Notes under the pieces: model-generated | What the model was told of the DNA's origin: nothing | What the model saw: only the letters and a program-made list of their open reading frames with translations | Database searches by the model: none | Shown: positions 51,139 through 60,232 of the stretch, piece after piece | Numbering within the stretch: the first letter of the stretch is position 1 | Layout of the letters: each line of letters opens with the position of its first letter | Assembly (NCBI RefSeq): GCF_014196915.1 | Contig: NZ_JACIEP010000002.1 | Location: forward strand, 248,001-312,000 | DNA length: 64,000 nt | Source of the DNA: Dysgonomonas hofstadii | GTDB lineage: Bacteria > Bacteroidota > Bacteroidia > Bacteroidales > Dysgonomonadaceae | Direction: 5' to 3' | Position numbers and translations under genes: made by a program

Positions 51139-52167
51139 ATGAAAAAGATAATAAATTATATAGCAACTGCTCTGGTCTTATTTTCTGTTGTGAGTTGTAA
51201 TAGCGAAGGAGACTTAATTAGTGAAATTGATGGATTTTATACATTAAGTGCGGATTTCGTTTCGCCCGCGAACATCAGAAGCAATTACGATATCTTGTTT
51301 AATAGTGATACTATAAAAAGTATATATTATGTAAATAGAGCAGATCCAACCGGAAAATTAACGGTTTTTGAAAAAGGAAATAAAGAACCTGTTTATACAG
51401 AAGAGTTGACTTTGACAAGCAATAAAAATATCCAGTTTATTAAACTTGGGAATAAGATAGATACTTATTCTGCAGATAAGTACACTAAATTCAGTTTGGA
51501 TATAAAATGGGCTACACATGAAGACCATGATAAATATAAAGCAACGTTTAATGGATTTGAATTAAATACCGAGCAGGGTAATATCAATTATGTATTGACA
51601 GAATCATTAACCGGCACATTACAATTAAAAAAGGTAGATGATGGATATTTAGTTATTGATAGAGAAATTACAGTGGAACCAAATGGGACGTTTACATTCT
51701 TACAGTTATCATTGATTGAATTTTTAGCTATGCCTCCGGGAGATGAGGATGATCCGGAATCAAATGATTATAAAAAGATAAGAGTGTACTACACCTTAAC
51801 GGACGATTTGACAGAAGAATCCTATACAATTAAATTTTACACTTTCGATTCATGGATATATGATAAAGAACAGGTTGTTGATAGTGGTTATGAATTTGAA
51901 ATTAAAGTAGGAGAATTATCTCCCTATATTCTAGTGTACGGACGTACCTTTGAGAACGAAAATGGTGATGGCGGACCAGCTTTCATTACCTACGATCTAA
52001 TTGCAAAAGATGGGACTATAGTAAGGAGACATGACCCAAACCAAGTAGGAATAAGCTTTAATGATCAAGATTGGGCGGGAGATTATTTGAAATATTTAAA
52101 TAAGTTTGAGACTTACAATATCAATTTTGTTGGAACTGGAACCTTAGTATTAGAGGAAAAATGGTAA
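51139..52167 (+). CDS. Surface lipoprotein partner of receptor 1
   Basis: The first ATG (51127) begins 1 base after the receptor stop, but the Met at 51139 gives a standard lipoprotein signal: K-K-I-I-N-Y, a hydrophobic run and lipobox S-V-V-S-C, with N-S-E-G-D after the Cys. 342 residues, mainly beta-strand in character, with no catalytic motif. Co-transcription with the receptor suggests it caps or delivers substrate to it. It shares the position, but not obvious sequence, with the lipoprotein of module 2. Confidence 0.75.
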   Translation: MKKIINYIATALVLFSVVSCNSEGDLISEIDGFYTLSADFVSPANIRSNYDILFNSDTIKSIYYVNRADPTGKLTVFEKGNKEPVYTEELTLTSNKNIQFIKLGNKIDTYSADKYTKFSLDIKWATHEDHDKYKATFNGFELNTEQGNINYVLTESLTGTLQLKKVDDGYLVIDREITVEPNGTFTFLQLSLIEFLAMPPGDEDDPESNDYKKIRVYYTLTDDLTEESYTIKFYTFDSWIYDKEQVVDSGYEFEIKVGELSPYILVYGRTFENENGDGGPAFITYDLIAKDGTIVRRHDPNQVGISFNDQDWAGDYLKYLNKFETYNINFVGTGTLVLEEKW

Positions 52168-52214
52168 TTGATTATTTCCTATATTCTTATTATACTACCA
52201 TATAGTATTCAATA

Positions 52215-52248
52215 GCCCTTGCCACTTCAAACTGGCAAGGGTTGTTTT
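52215..52248 (+). terminator. Terminator of module 1
   Basis: A 10-bp stem (GCCCTTGCCA, with TGGCAAGGGT; last pair G-T) encloses an 8-base loop and precedes a T-rich tail, about 50 bases after the lipoprotein stop. A diverged copy ends module 2 at 59080-59113, so the two descend from one duplicated unit. Confidence 0.7.
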
Positions 52249-52302
52249 CAAGGTAGTCAATAGCTATAACTAACATTCCATATCTGGAATTAGCCCATCA
52301 GA

Positions 52303-52557
52303 ATGAAAGGAATTGAGAAAAGTAAGCACGAGCATTTAATTAAATGCTTAGAAGAACTTCACCTGTACACCACAGATCGGGACAAGGCTAGGGAAGTAGA
52401 AGCCGAGATAACAACACTGACCGAAATATACGAACGCTATATATCATTTATGCAGGGCGTCGAGTCACAAGCCGATCGTTATAACTCCCTCTACAAAGAT
52501 ATTCAACTAAATACATATAAAGAGCTTAGAAAAGTCAGGCACAAACAAAAGAAATGA
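52303..52557 (+). CDS. Small coiled-coil hypothetical protein
   Basis: 84 residues, almost entirely helical and highly charged (E-E-L-H-L-Y-T-T-D-R-D-K-A-R-E-V-E-A-E-I). No family recognised and no export signal. It sits alone between modules 1 and 2 and has no counterpart in module 2. A genuine gene is likely from its good start and amphipathic composition, but its role is unknown. Confidence 0.45.
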   Translation: MKGIEKSKHEHLIKCLEELHLYTTDRDKAREVEAEITTLTEIYERYISFMQGVESQADRYNSLYKDIQLNTYKELRKVRHKQKK

Positions 52558-52617
52558 AGAATGCTTAAAGAACTCGTAAAGTCTCTTCCCTGCTTTCTCT
52601 TCTTTTACATTTGTCAA

Positions 52618-53232
52618 TTAATTTTCTAAAAAGAATAATAAGAGAGGAAGTAGTATATTGAATTTATCAGTTTTTCCTCCCTCATAACTTAGTATCAACT
52701 TTTCTCGAAGAGAAAGACGTACTGTCGAAAGTCCGTTACGGACGGTGCTTTCTGCTATCCCAAGTTTTGACGCTGTTTCTTTGACAGAAAGATCACTAAA
52801 ACAACGTAATTCATAAATCTGACGATGGAGAGCAGGTAAGGATCTCAAAACGTCGTCCACTAATTGTTGTATTTCTTTTACACTGATGTCTTCCTGTACA
52901 TGGGTATAAGAAAGAGCTTGAATCTGCCCGGAGATTATTTCTTCATTAGGAACTTCAATTCTGACTGATTGTTTGTGAAAATATTTTAATATGCGGAAAG
53001 AAACGTTTTGAAGCATAAATTGTTTAGCAGATCCATTCTCGTCTGGACGCATATTTTGTGGAGCCATCCAAATTGAAGCCCAGAATTCCTGCATAATATC
53101 GGCTGTCACCTCTTTGTCTTTAAGGCGGGAATAAGTCCATCCGTTCAGCAGATTGCAATAACGGTCATACAATGTTCTGAAAGAAGTGGAATTTTTTTGC
53201 AGTATATGTTCCAATAGCTCGCGGTCTGTCAT
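52618..53232 (-). CDS. FecI-like ECF sigma factor, module 2
   Basis: 204 residues. Sigma-2: S-F-R-T-L-Y-D-R-Y-C-N-L-L-N-G-W and V-T-A-D-I-M-Q-E-F-W-A-S-I-W. Sigma-4: L-P-A-L-H-R-Q-I-Y-E-L-R-C-F-S-D-L-S-V-K-E-T-A-S-K-L-G-I-A-E-S-T-V. It is more diverged than the sigmas of modules 1 and 3, which resemble each other from the first residue. It is divergent from its FecR. Confidence 0.85.
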   Translation of the reverse strand: MTDRELLEHILQKNSTSFRTLYDRYCNLLNGWTYSRLKDKEVTADIMQEFWASIWMAPQNMRPDENGSAKQFMLQNVSFRILKYFHKQSVRIEVPNEEIISGQIQALSYTHVQEDISVKEIQQLVDDVLRSLPALHRQIYELRCFSDLSVKETASKLGIAESTVRNGLSTVRLSLREKLILSYEGGKTDKFNILLPLLLFFLEN

Positions 53233-53260
53233 TTTACATCCCTGCTTATTTTTTACGAGA

Positions 53261-53268
53261 CAAAGATA
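53261..53268 (-). promoter_or_regulatory. -7 box (TATCTTTG) for sigma factor 2
   Basis: Minus-strand TATCTTTG, exact TAnnTTTG match, 28 bases upstream of the sigma start codon. Confidence 0.5.
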
Positions 53269-53480
53269 AATGAAATAGAATAAATCTTAGACATCGTATG
53301 TATTACGATTCGGTTAATTCGCAATAAGTATGTCTACGGACGGATTAACTAAAAAATAGAATTTATCTGTTTGATTTTATGTTAATTATATAAATGAAAC
53401 AAAATCTTAATCGATTTTCAAAGTACACTTTACCTTTTCAGAGGGTTTAATATATAGAAGCAGATATTTTAAAGAAAAAT

Positions 53481-54512
53481 ATGGAAAAAGAGAACAATAA
53501 AAAGGTGAAGGTTCTGGATTATATTATCAACCTGATTCATCGCTACGAAAAAGGAACGGCAACTAAAACAGAACGTCAGGCTCTTGACACATGGGAACCA
53601 AGTACGGAAACAATGGATAAAGATATTCCTGATCCTAAAATATTAACGGAATTGAATAAGGATATATGGTATCGGTTGGACAAACAATATAAACTGGATG
53701 AACACGGAAATAAAAGGAATCAGTCATTCATACATCATCTGTGGACAGCTTACCGGCAATATGCCGCAATCATTTTTATTCTGTTTATAACGGGTAGTGC
53801 AGCATGGTTTTTACATCAAGATCATGTAGAAAACATTCAAACAGATAAAATATCTTATGCGAATGATGAACGCCAAATCTGGACAACAGAAAATATGAGC
53901 CAAACGAAGCTGACACTTGCCGATGGGACAGTCGTCCAAATGAATGAGGGTAGTCGGATGGAGATATTAAAGTATCGATTTAATAAAGAAGAACGAGAAG
54001 TTTGGTTGAGTGGAGAGGCTTTCTTTGAAGTTGCAAAAGATGTTGAAAAGCCATTTATTATTCATACCGGAGATGTAAAGACGATAGTTAGAGGGACATC
54101 CTTCAATGTGAAAGCATATGATGTGTTGGATGAAAATGTGATAACTGTTCGGAGTGGAAAAGTAGAAGTTGAGAAAGGGGGGCTAAGCCTCGGAATACTT
54201 ACTACTAATCGAGAGTTAAAATATAGTAAGATAGATGCTACCTCAAAGATAGAAAATACGGATTGGCAAGATGCCGCTGGGTGGACAGAAGGAAGGCTGG
54301 TTTTAAACGGGATCGGAGCGGAAGAACTTAAACTAAGATTGCATCAACAATTTAATGTGGAGGTCATTATTGAAGGAACAGCTCTTGAAGGTAAATACCT
54401 GCAAGGAACCTTTGGAAAAGGAGCAAGCTTAGAAGAAGTGATGAATACAATCAGTGTAATTTATAATATACACTATATGATAGAAAAAAACAGGTTGATA
54501 ATAACCCCCTAA
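53481..54512 (+). CDS. FecR-family anti-sigma factor, module 2
   Basis: 343 residues: cytoplasmic N-terminus, membrane helix (Y-A-A-I-I-F-I-L-F-I-T-G-S-A-A-W, about 92-107), FecR domain with L-A-D-G-T-V-V-Q-M-N-E, W-L-S-G-E-A-F-F-E-V-A-K and V-R-G-T-S-F-N-V, and a C-terminal DUF4974-type part. Its upstream region lacks the 22-base box shared by modules 1 and 3, in line with its more diverged sigma factor. Confidence 0.87.
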   Translation: MEKENNKKVKVLDYIINLIHRYEKGTATKTERQALDTWEPSTETMDKDIPDPKILTELNKDIWYRLDKQYKLDEHGNKRNQSFIHHLWTAYRQYAAIIFILFITGSAAWFLHQDHVENIQTDKISYANDERQIWTTENMSQTKLTLADGTVVQMNEGSRMEILKYRFNKEEREVWLSGEAFFEVAKDVEKPFIIHTGDVKTIVRGTSFNVKAYDVLDENVITVRSGKVEVEKGGLSLGILTTNRELKYSKIDATSKIENTDWQDAAGWTEGRLVLNGIGAEELKLRLHQQFNVEVIIEGTALEGKYLQGTFGKGASLEEVMNTISVIYNIHYMIEKNRLIITP

Positions 54513-54698
54513 TTCAATAAGTAGGTAAAAGTACAGCGATATAAAATAGCCGGATGTTTTATAAATGCTGGTTTTTCAACTTATCTAAAAAATCAATTAT
54601 TTATGGAGAAAATGTGCTGAAATTCTTTTCTGTAAAAGGAAAGAAGGGGAGTGTCATTCCCAATAAGAAGATATTAAAATATAATTAGAATATTAAAA

Positions 54699-57600
54699 AT
54701 GAATAACTTACAAACTAAAATGAAATCAAGGATCAAAAAAAGATGCTTAAAATTAAGGTGTTTGATGGTGATAACCCTTGTATTATGTTGTATAATACCT
54801 GCAACCGCCCAAAGTTTCGACGTACAATTTCAGGAACAGTTATTATCTGTCCGATTGAAGAAAATCAGTGAAAAAAGTGGGGCAACTATCTTAAGCGATC
54901 AAAAAACTATCGGAGACACACGTGTGGCGGCACTTACCGCCACTAATTTAACTGTAGAAAAAGCACTTGAACGTAGCCTTGCGAGTACCTCTTTTACGTG
55001 GGAAAAGACGGCTGTTAATTCTTATGCTGTAATAAAGAAAACCGTTGACAAGCCAAAACCCTCCGGCAAAGGCTCCCTCTCCGGTACAGTCCTTGACGAG
55101 AAAGGAGTACCCATTCCCGGGGCAAGCGTTATTGTACCGGGAACAACAATCGGAACGACAACCGACCTGGACGGGAAGTACCTACTGTCACATATCCCTT
55201 CTGGTAGTACCACAATCCAAATCAGTTTTATGTCTTACGAAACCTTGCAGGTAAAAGATGTAAATATTGCACCCGAAAAAGTAACCCCTTTGGATGTAGT
55301 ACTGAAAGAATCCACGCAGCATTTGAGCGAAGTAGTGGTAATGGCAACATACAGTCAGGCATCTGCCAACGGCCTTTATGCCAAACAAAAGAATATGGTA
55401 GCCATGAGTGACGGAGTCAGTGCCGATATGATCAAAAAGACCAGCGATAACAATGTTGCACAAGTGTTGAAACGAGTTTCCGGAGTGACTATTGATAATG
55501 GCAAATATGTAATGGTACGCGGGCTGGGAGAAAGATACAATAATGTACAATTAAATGGCAGTTCTTTACCCAGTACAGAGCCCAATCGTAGAAATTTTGC
55601 ATTCGATATTATACCTACCGCACTTATTGATAATGTAACCATCGCCAAAACATTTACACCGGATATGCCGGGTGAATTTACAGGGGGATTAGTAGAGGTT
55701 AATACCCTTGCTATACCGGAACGACAGATAGTTCAAGTCTCTGTCGGAGGAGGAATTAATACTAATAGCACCGGGAAAACATTTAAGAGTACAAAACGCT
55801 TTAGTAATGATTATCTTTTTGGTAATAGTCGCGATTGGTACGGAACGATTTATCAACCTGAAGTTACTGAAAATATGTTTAAAGATGGTGTTATCAGTTA
55901 CGACCAGCTATCTCCCGAGCAACAGCAAACACTGAATAATATGAATAAACAAGTTCCCAACTATTGGGGATTTCGTAATTTCAAAGGAGCACCGACGCAG
56001 AATTATGCGCTTACCATGGGTGTACCATTCGACTTAGGAGACAACAATAAACTGGGGGTCATTGCCTCATTGACTTATCGTCACGAAGAAACAACAGACG
56101 ACTTGCAAAAAGCTTTTTTTATAAACAATGCGGATAGTTTGGTTACTGGAGATCGCTATAAATTTGTTACAGCGGCAGGTGCTGTCGCAAATCTAGGCTG
56201 GGAACGTCCCGGACACAAGGTTACCTGGCGCAACATGTTCAATAATCGTTTTACCCATACTAACACCGAGCGTGTGGTTTATAATGACGATGCAATACAT
56301 TCTTTCCGGATGGAACAGTACAGTAATCCTTTAATCAATCGTCTCTGGCAAACACAACTATCCGGAGAGCATTTGTTGGCATCAGATTTAAAGTTTACAT
56401 GGACGTCGGATTACAGTAAATTGACACGCATAACTCCTGATGACCGCTTAGCATATGGCAATGTGATATCCGATCCCAATCCTGCTGATGATTCGTATAT
56501 GGTAAGTTGGCAATACCCGACTCTAACAGCTCTTAAAGAAGGTTTTCAAATGTATAGTGAATTAGAAGAAAATAAGAAAAATATAGGCGGAAATCTGGAA
56601 TATTCTTTCATTGCAGAAGGTAGTAAGCAAAAGTTGAAAGCCGGTTATTTAGGAACTTTTCGTGAGGGAAAATTCAATCAGGATTATATTCAGACACTCA
56701 GGCCGGACAGAGAACGTTTTCCATACGAAGACGGAACTTCCTTAGAAGATATTTTTTCTCCGGATCTATATGCGCAAGGAAAACTTTTTTTCCGTGCTGC
56801 CGGTCGAACAAAAAATTACTATGACGGAACACAGGATATACATTCAGCTTATATAATGGGAGAATTTACTTTCTTTAAAAAACTTCATATCACCACTGGT
56901 GTCCGTATGGAGGCGGGTAACATGGAGGTTATTTCTTCTTATAATGATAAAGTCAAACAAGAAATCATTGATACTTTGCTGGTAAATAAAAAGACAGATT
57001 GGCTACCTTCTCTAACTGCCATTTATAATATCACGGATAATCTGAATTTCAGAGCTGCATACAGTAAAACATTGGCACGACCCGATTTTCGCGAATTAGC
57101 AGTGACTGAATACTATAATGTGGATGACCGCATTGACATTATAAACTTGGGTGGTTTGAAACAAACCTATATTAATAATGTAGATGTTCGTTTTGAATGG
57201 TATCCGCAAGCCGGAGAAGTGATTTCGATCAGTGGCTTTTATAAAAAATTCGAGAATCCGATTGAACTTCTTTCTCTTAAACGTGGAAACGACGGAGCCA
57301 ATTATGATATGTATACTTTCAATTTGGAAAAAGCCAACACACTGGGCTTAGAATTTAATATACGTAAGTCTTTGGGTTTTTTAGCTCCCAAGACATTTTT
57401 AGACGATCTCTATTTGACTGCAAATGCCACTATCCTGAAAGGAAATATTACTTATGATATTGAGAAACTAATAAATGAAGCAGTTGGTTCGCCAAGAGAA
57501 CATGCTGGGGATAATGAGCGTAACCGGACCTTACAAGGCTTGGTTCCATATGCAGTGAATGCCGGATTGAGTTATTCAGGTAAACGCTTTGGAGCAACTG

Positions 57601-57953
57601 TTAATTATGGTACAACAGGGCGTAAACTGGTGCAGGCTGGACAGTATGAAAAATATGATGAATACGAAGCTCCACGTCATGTGCTCGATTTACAATTGTC
57701 TGCAAAATTCTTAAATGAAAGACTGGAAGTAAAAGCCAATGCCAGCGATTTACTGAATGGTGTGTATCGTGTATATCGTAATGCCAGTCGGGAAATTAAA
57801 GGTGCCGGAAATAATACGGAAGAAAATACCGAACCAGACAAAGGATATACAGACCGTACTGATATAGGTATGAATTATGACGAAGGAGACTGGATTGTGA
57901 ACCAATACAAGAGAGGAACGACATATTCGTTTTCGGTTAGTTATAAGTTTTAA
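54699..57953 (+). CDS. STN-domain TonB-dependent outer-membrane receptor, module 2
   Basis: 1084 residues with signal peptide, STN domain (about 45-115), CarboxypepD-reg-like domain (about 128-215), plug and barrel ending S-V-S-Y-K-F. The CarboxypepD-reg and plug parts are nearly the same as in modules 1 and 3 (V-L-D-E-K-G-V-P-I-P-G-A; S-D-N-N-V-A-Q-V-L-K-R-V-S-G-V-T-I), while the barrel has diverged more. An ATG 18 bases further in-frame (54720) is an alternative start. The lipoprotein gene begins 28 bases downstream. Confidence 0.87.
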   Translation: MNNLQTKMKSRIKKRCLKLRCLMVITLVLCCIIPATAQSFDVQFQEQLLSVRLKKISEKSGATILSDQKTIGDTRVAALTATNLTVEKALERSLASTSFTWEKTAVNSYAVIKKTVDKPKPSGKGSLSGTVLDEKGVPIPGASVIVPGTTIGTTTDLDGKYLLSHIPSGSTTIQISFMSYETLQVKDVNIAPEKVTPLDVVLKESTQHLSEVVVMATYSQASANGLYAKQKNMVAMSDGVSADMIKKTSDNNVAQVLKRVSGVTIDNGKYVMVRGLGERYNNVQLNGSSLPSTEPNRRNFAFDIIPTALIDNVTIAKTFTPDMPGEFTGGLVEVNTLAIPERQIVQVSVGGGINTNSTGKTFKSTKRFSNDYLFGNSRDWYGTIYQPEVTENMFKDGVISYDQLSPEQQQTLNNMNKQVPNYWGFRNFKGAPTQNYALTMGVPFDLGDNNKLGVIASLTYRHEETTDDLQKAFFINNADSLVTGDRYKFVTAAGAVANLGWERPGHKVTWRNMFNNRFTHTNTERVVYNDDAIHSFRMEQYSNPLINRLWQTQLSGEHLLASDLKFTWTSDYSKLTRITPDDRLAYGNVISDPNPADDSYMVSWQYPTLTALKEGFQMYSELEENKKNIGGNLEYSFIAEGSKQKLKAGYLGTFREGKFNQDYIQTLRPDRERFPYEDGTSLEDIFSPDLYAQGKLFFRAAGRTKNYYDGTQDIHSAYIMGEFTFFKKLHITTGVRMEAGNMEVISSYNDKVKQEIIDTLLVNKKTDWLPSLTAIYNITDNLNFRAAYSKTLARPDFRELAVTEYYNVDDRIDIINLGGLKQTYINNVDVRFEWYPQAGEVISISGFYKKFENPIELLSLKRGNDGANYDMYTFNLEKANTLGLEFNIRKSLGFLAPKTFLDDLYLTANATILKGNITYDIEKLINEAVGSPREHAGDNERNRTLQGLVPYAVNAGLSYSGKRFGATVNYGTTGRKLVQAGQYEKYDEYEAPRHVLDLQLSAKFLNERLEVKANASDLLNGVYRVYRNASREIKGAGNNTEENTEPDKGYTDRTDIGMNYDEGDWIVNQYKRGTTYSFSVSYKF

Positions 57954-57981
57954 AATTCGACACACTAAAAAAAGAATAATA

Positions 57982-59007
57982 ATGAAAAAGAGATATTTAT
58001 TTTGGACTTGTTGTTTGGCTATGCTCTTATTAGCAGGATGCGATACGGATGGGGATAGCATTGATCAAAGCTTTACTTCATATTCTATAAAAGTGATGAG
58101 TCCGGCTCATTTCGATGATTTAAAGAATGTAACGGCTACGATAGATGGCGAAAATATAACAGGAACTACTTTTAAAGGACGTTTCGAAAGAACAGGTACA
58201 CTGAGAGTTGCTTATTTGGACTATACCCCAATTGAACAAAATGTTACCTTGCAGCCGGGTACAACGCTGAAATTGTTGCTACAACCCGGAAAAGTAATTG
58301 AATTATACGATGAAAAAGATTACATAACCTTTACAGGTAGTTTCATTTTGAATGAAGGATATACGGCTAAAATCAACGAACAGATTCTTGTACAAGGACT
58401 TAATTATATTCGTAACGAAATAAGACAAGGAGATTTAAAATTTTATAAAGAGGGAGAAACAGCTCCGGTTGCAACAATATCGGATATTTCTTTAGTACAA
58501 GATGCCAATTTAAATGTCATGCAACTAACAGATAACGAGTTTATAGAAATCCCTGTTGACGATGAACCGGAACCCACATCCAATAAAATATTGAAAGCAC
58601 GATTTCTTTATTTGGGTGATGATGTTCTTAGTATGGATAAAGTACGGATAGATCTCTATATATTGAATCAGTGGAGCTATGAATTTATTTCTAATCCGGT
58701 AGCTTCAATTACAATAGAAAAAGGTAAACTATCAGAATACCTTGATTTAGACGCTTCTTTTAGAGAGCCGGATCCAAATGCCGGAGATGCGGAAGACTCG
58801 TATGGATACTCATTCTTATATGAAATTGTTGATCCTTTAACCGAGAATGTAATTGTCGATCATAGTTCATATTCAACTTATCTGGATTTATCAGGAGAGA
58901 TGACTTCCGATGGAGGAATGTCATGGACTTACAAGAAAGCTTCATTTATATTTAAGAGTAATGGGAATGAATGTGTGCTCCAAAAAGGACTAAGCACCTC
59001 TTGGTAG
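57982..59007 (+). CDS. Surface lipoprotein partner of receptor 2
   Basis: 341 residues with lipobox L-L-L-A-G-C and D-T-D-G-D-S after the lipidated Cys. Rich in beta-strand-forming segments; no enzymatic motif. It follows the receptor gene directly, as in module 1, and is of similar length (341 against 342) but little evident similarity. It probably provides ligand specificity or capture for its receptor. Confidence 0.75.
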   Translation: MKKRYLFWTCCLAMLLLAGCDTDGDSIDQSFTSYSIKVMSPAHFDDLKNVTATIDGENITGTTFKGRFERTGTLRVAYLDYTPIEQNVTLQPGTTLKLLLQPGKVIELYDEKDYITFTGSFILNEGYTAKINEQILVQGLNYIRNEIRQGDLKFYKEGETAPVATISDISLVQDANLNVMQLTDNEFIEIPVDDEPEPTSNKILKARFLYLGDDVLSMDKVRIDLYILNQWSYEFISNPVASITIEKGKLSEYLDLDASFREPDPNAGDAEDSYGYSFLYEIVDPLTENVIVDHSSYSTYLDLSGEMTSDGGMSWTYKKASFIFKSNGNECVLQKGLSTSW

Positions 59008-59312
59008 AGGTCTGAATCATATTCCTTTATATAATATGTTAAAATAAGCATTCACTCAGATATATCGCAAAAAACTGTTGCCCTTGCCACTTTAAATGAG
59101 CAGGGGCTGTTTTCGAGCTAGTCAATATCTATATGGGATACAATACAACTATCTATCGAAGTCGTCTCAATATCTTTAACTTTGGATGACTATTGGTTAC
59201 AAGATACTACCAGAAGTAATACAGTTATACTTAAAATGTGTTGTAGAAATACATTGGCGATTATGAATCTAATCTTTGTCCCATCATCATTGTAGTGTAA
59301 TAGTTGGTCTGT
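59008..59312. other. Intergenic region between modules 2 and 3
   Basis: About 305 bases without a gene. It contains the module 2 terminator and then AT-rich sequence up to the end of the opposing sigma gene. No other feature is visible. Confidence 0.5.
59080..59113 (+). terminator. Terminator of module 2
   Basis: An 8-bp stem (GCCCTTGC with GCAGGGGC, one T-G wobble) around a 12-base loop is followed by TGTTTT. It is a diverged copy of the hairpin that ends module 1, with the following sequence AGTCAAT also shared. Confidence 0.6.
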
Positions 59313-59957
59313 CTATAAAACTATTTTATCAGCCATAAATACAATATAGATAATAGAAGAAGAAACATCCCTGACAACCTTGAATGATTTGGCATTCATA
59401 CCCTCTTTCTCCATGATCTTTTTTAGGGCATCCATTGCTTGTTTCGATTTGTATTTGACCGTTCTCTCATTTATATTCAATATTTCGGCCGTTTCCTTAA
59501 TGGTATAACTATCCCGGTGGAGCATCATAAAGATCTCTCCCATTTTATCTGGGAATCCTTTTAATATTTCATTGATAACGGACTCAAATTCTTTGATGTC
59601 ATATTCTTCCGCCACGTGGGAATAAGATAATTCGTTCTCTAACTTCTCAAATGATATTTTGTCTGCATCCGATAAGGTTTTTGCGTAAGATGACTTTAAG
59701 AAGTCAAGCATCCGATAGGTAAAATGGTGAAGCATGAACTTATTGGCTGAACCTTTAGTATCAGTTTTAATTATTTTCGGTTCGACCCAAATCGTTATCC
59801 AGAAGTTTTGGGTGATCTCATCCGTCAACTCTAAATCACAGGTTCTTCGAAAAGCCCATTTATACAACAGACGATAATACCTATTGTAAAATATATTAAA
59901 AGCAACTTCATCCTTCCGGGATATTGCCTCAATTAATTCTTTATCAGACATAGCCAT
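59313..59957 (-). CDS. FecI-like ECF sigma factor, module 3
   Basis: The frame reaches 59975; the Met at 59957 aligns with the start of the module 1 sigma (both M-A-x-S-D-K-E-L-I-E-A-I-S) and is preferred (214 residues). Sigma-2: A-F-N-I-F-Y-N-R-Y-Y-R-L-L-Y-K-W, T-D-E-I-T-Q-N-F-W-I-T-I-W. Sigma-4: Y-T-I-K-E-T-A-E-I-L-N-I-N-E-R-T-V-K-Y-K-S-K. Strong similarity to module 1 and a shared 22-base box suggest overlapping promoter specificity. Confidence 0.85.
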   Translation of the reverse strand: MAMSDKELIEAISRKDEVAFNIFYNRYYRLLYKWAFRRTCDLELTDEITQNFWITIWVEPKIIKTDTKGSANKFMLHHFTYRMLDFLKSSYAKTLSDADKISFEKLENELSYSHVAEEYDIKEFESVINEILKGFPDKMGEIFMMLHRDSYTIKETAEILNINERTVKYKSKQAMDALKKIMEKEGMNAKSFKVVRDVSSSIIYIVFMADKIVL

Positions 59958-59991
59958 GGCTTCATTGCCTATCATGAATTATAGTTTTATA

Positions 59992-59999
59992 CAAAGGTA
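59992..59999 (-). promoter_or_regulatory. -7 box (TACCTTTG) for sigma factor 3
   Basis: Minus-strand TACCTTTG, exact TAnnTTTG match, 34 bases before the preferred start. A further stretch upstream (ATGTTACAG, then GGTTAAATAC read on the plus strand) is also shared with module 1. Confidence 0.5.
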
Positions 60000-60142
60000 G
60001 ATCAATCATGTTACAGTACGGTTAAATACAAAAAAATCACAGTTAAACATCTTTAAAGAGTTTTTTAGAAAAGTGAAAATATTCGCGCTGACACAATTCT
60101 CTAACAGACAGACATATATCATTGCGGTAACAGGTTTGATGT

Positions 60143-60164
60143 AAAAATGTAACAATTTCGTTGC
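60143..60164 (+). promoter_or_regulatory. Conserved 22-base box, putative ECF promoter (module 3)
   Basis: Identical to the box at 46670-46691 of module 1 and at a similar distance (68 bases) from the fecR start. It is absent from module 2. Likely recognised by the module 1 and module 3 sigma factors. Confidence 0.5.
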
Positions 60165-60232
60165 CCCAAAATGGATGAGCAAAATCGTTTATTTACTTAG
60201 AGGGGAAACATAACTCTCAACAAAATTTTTTT

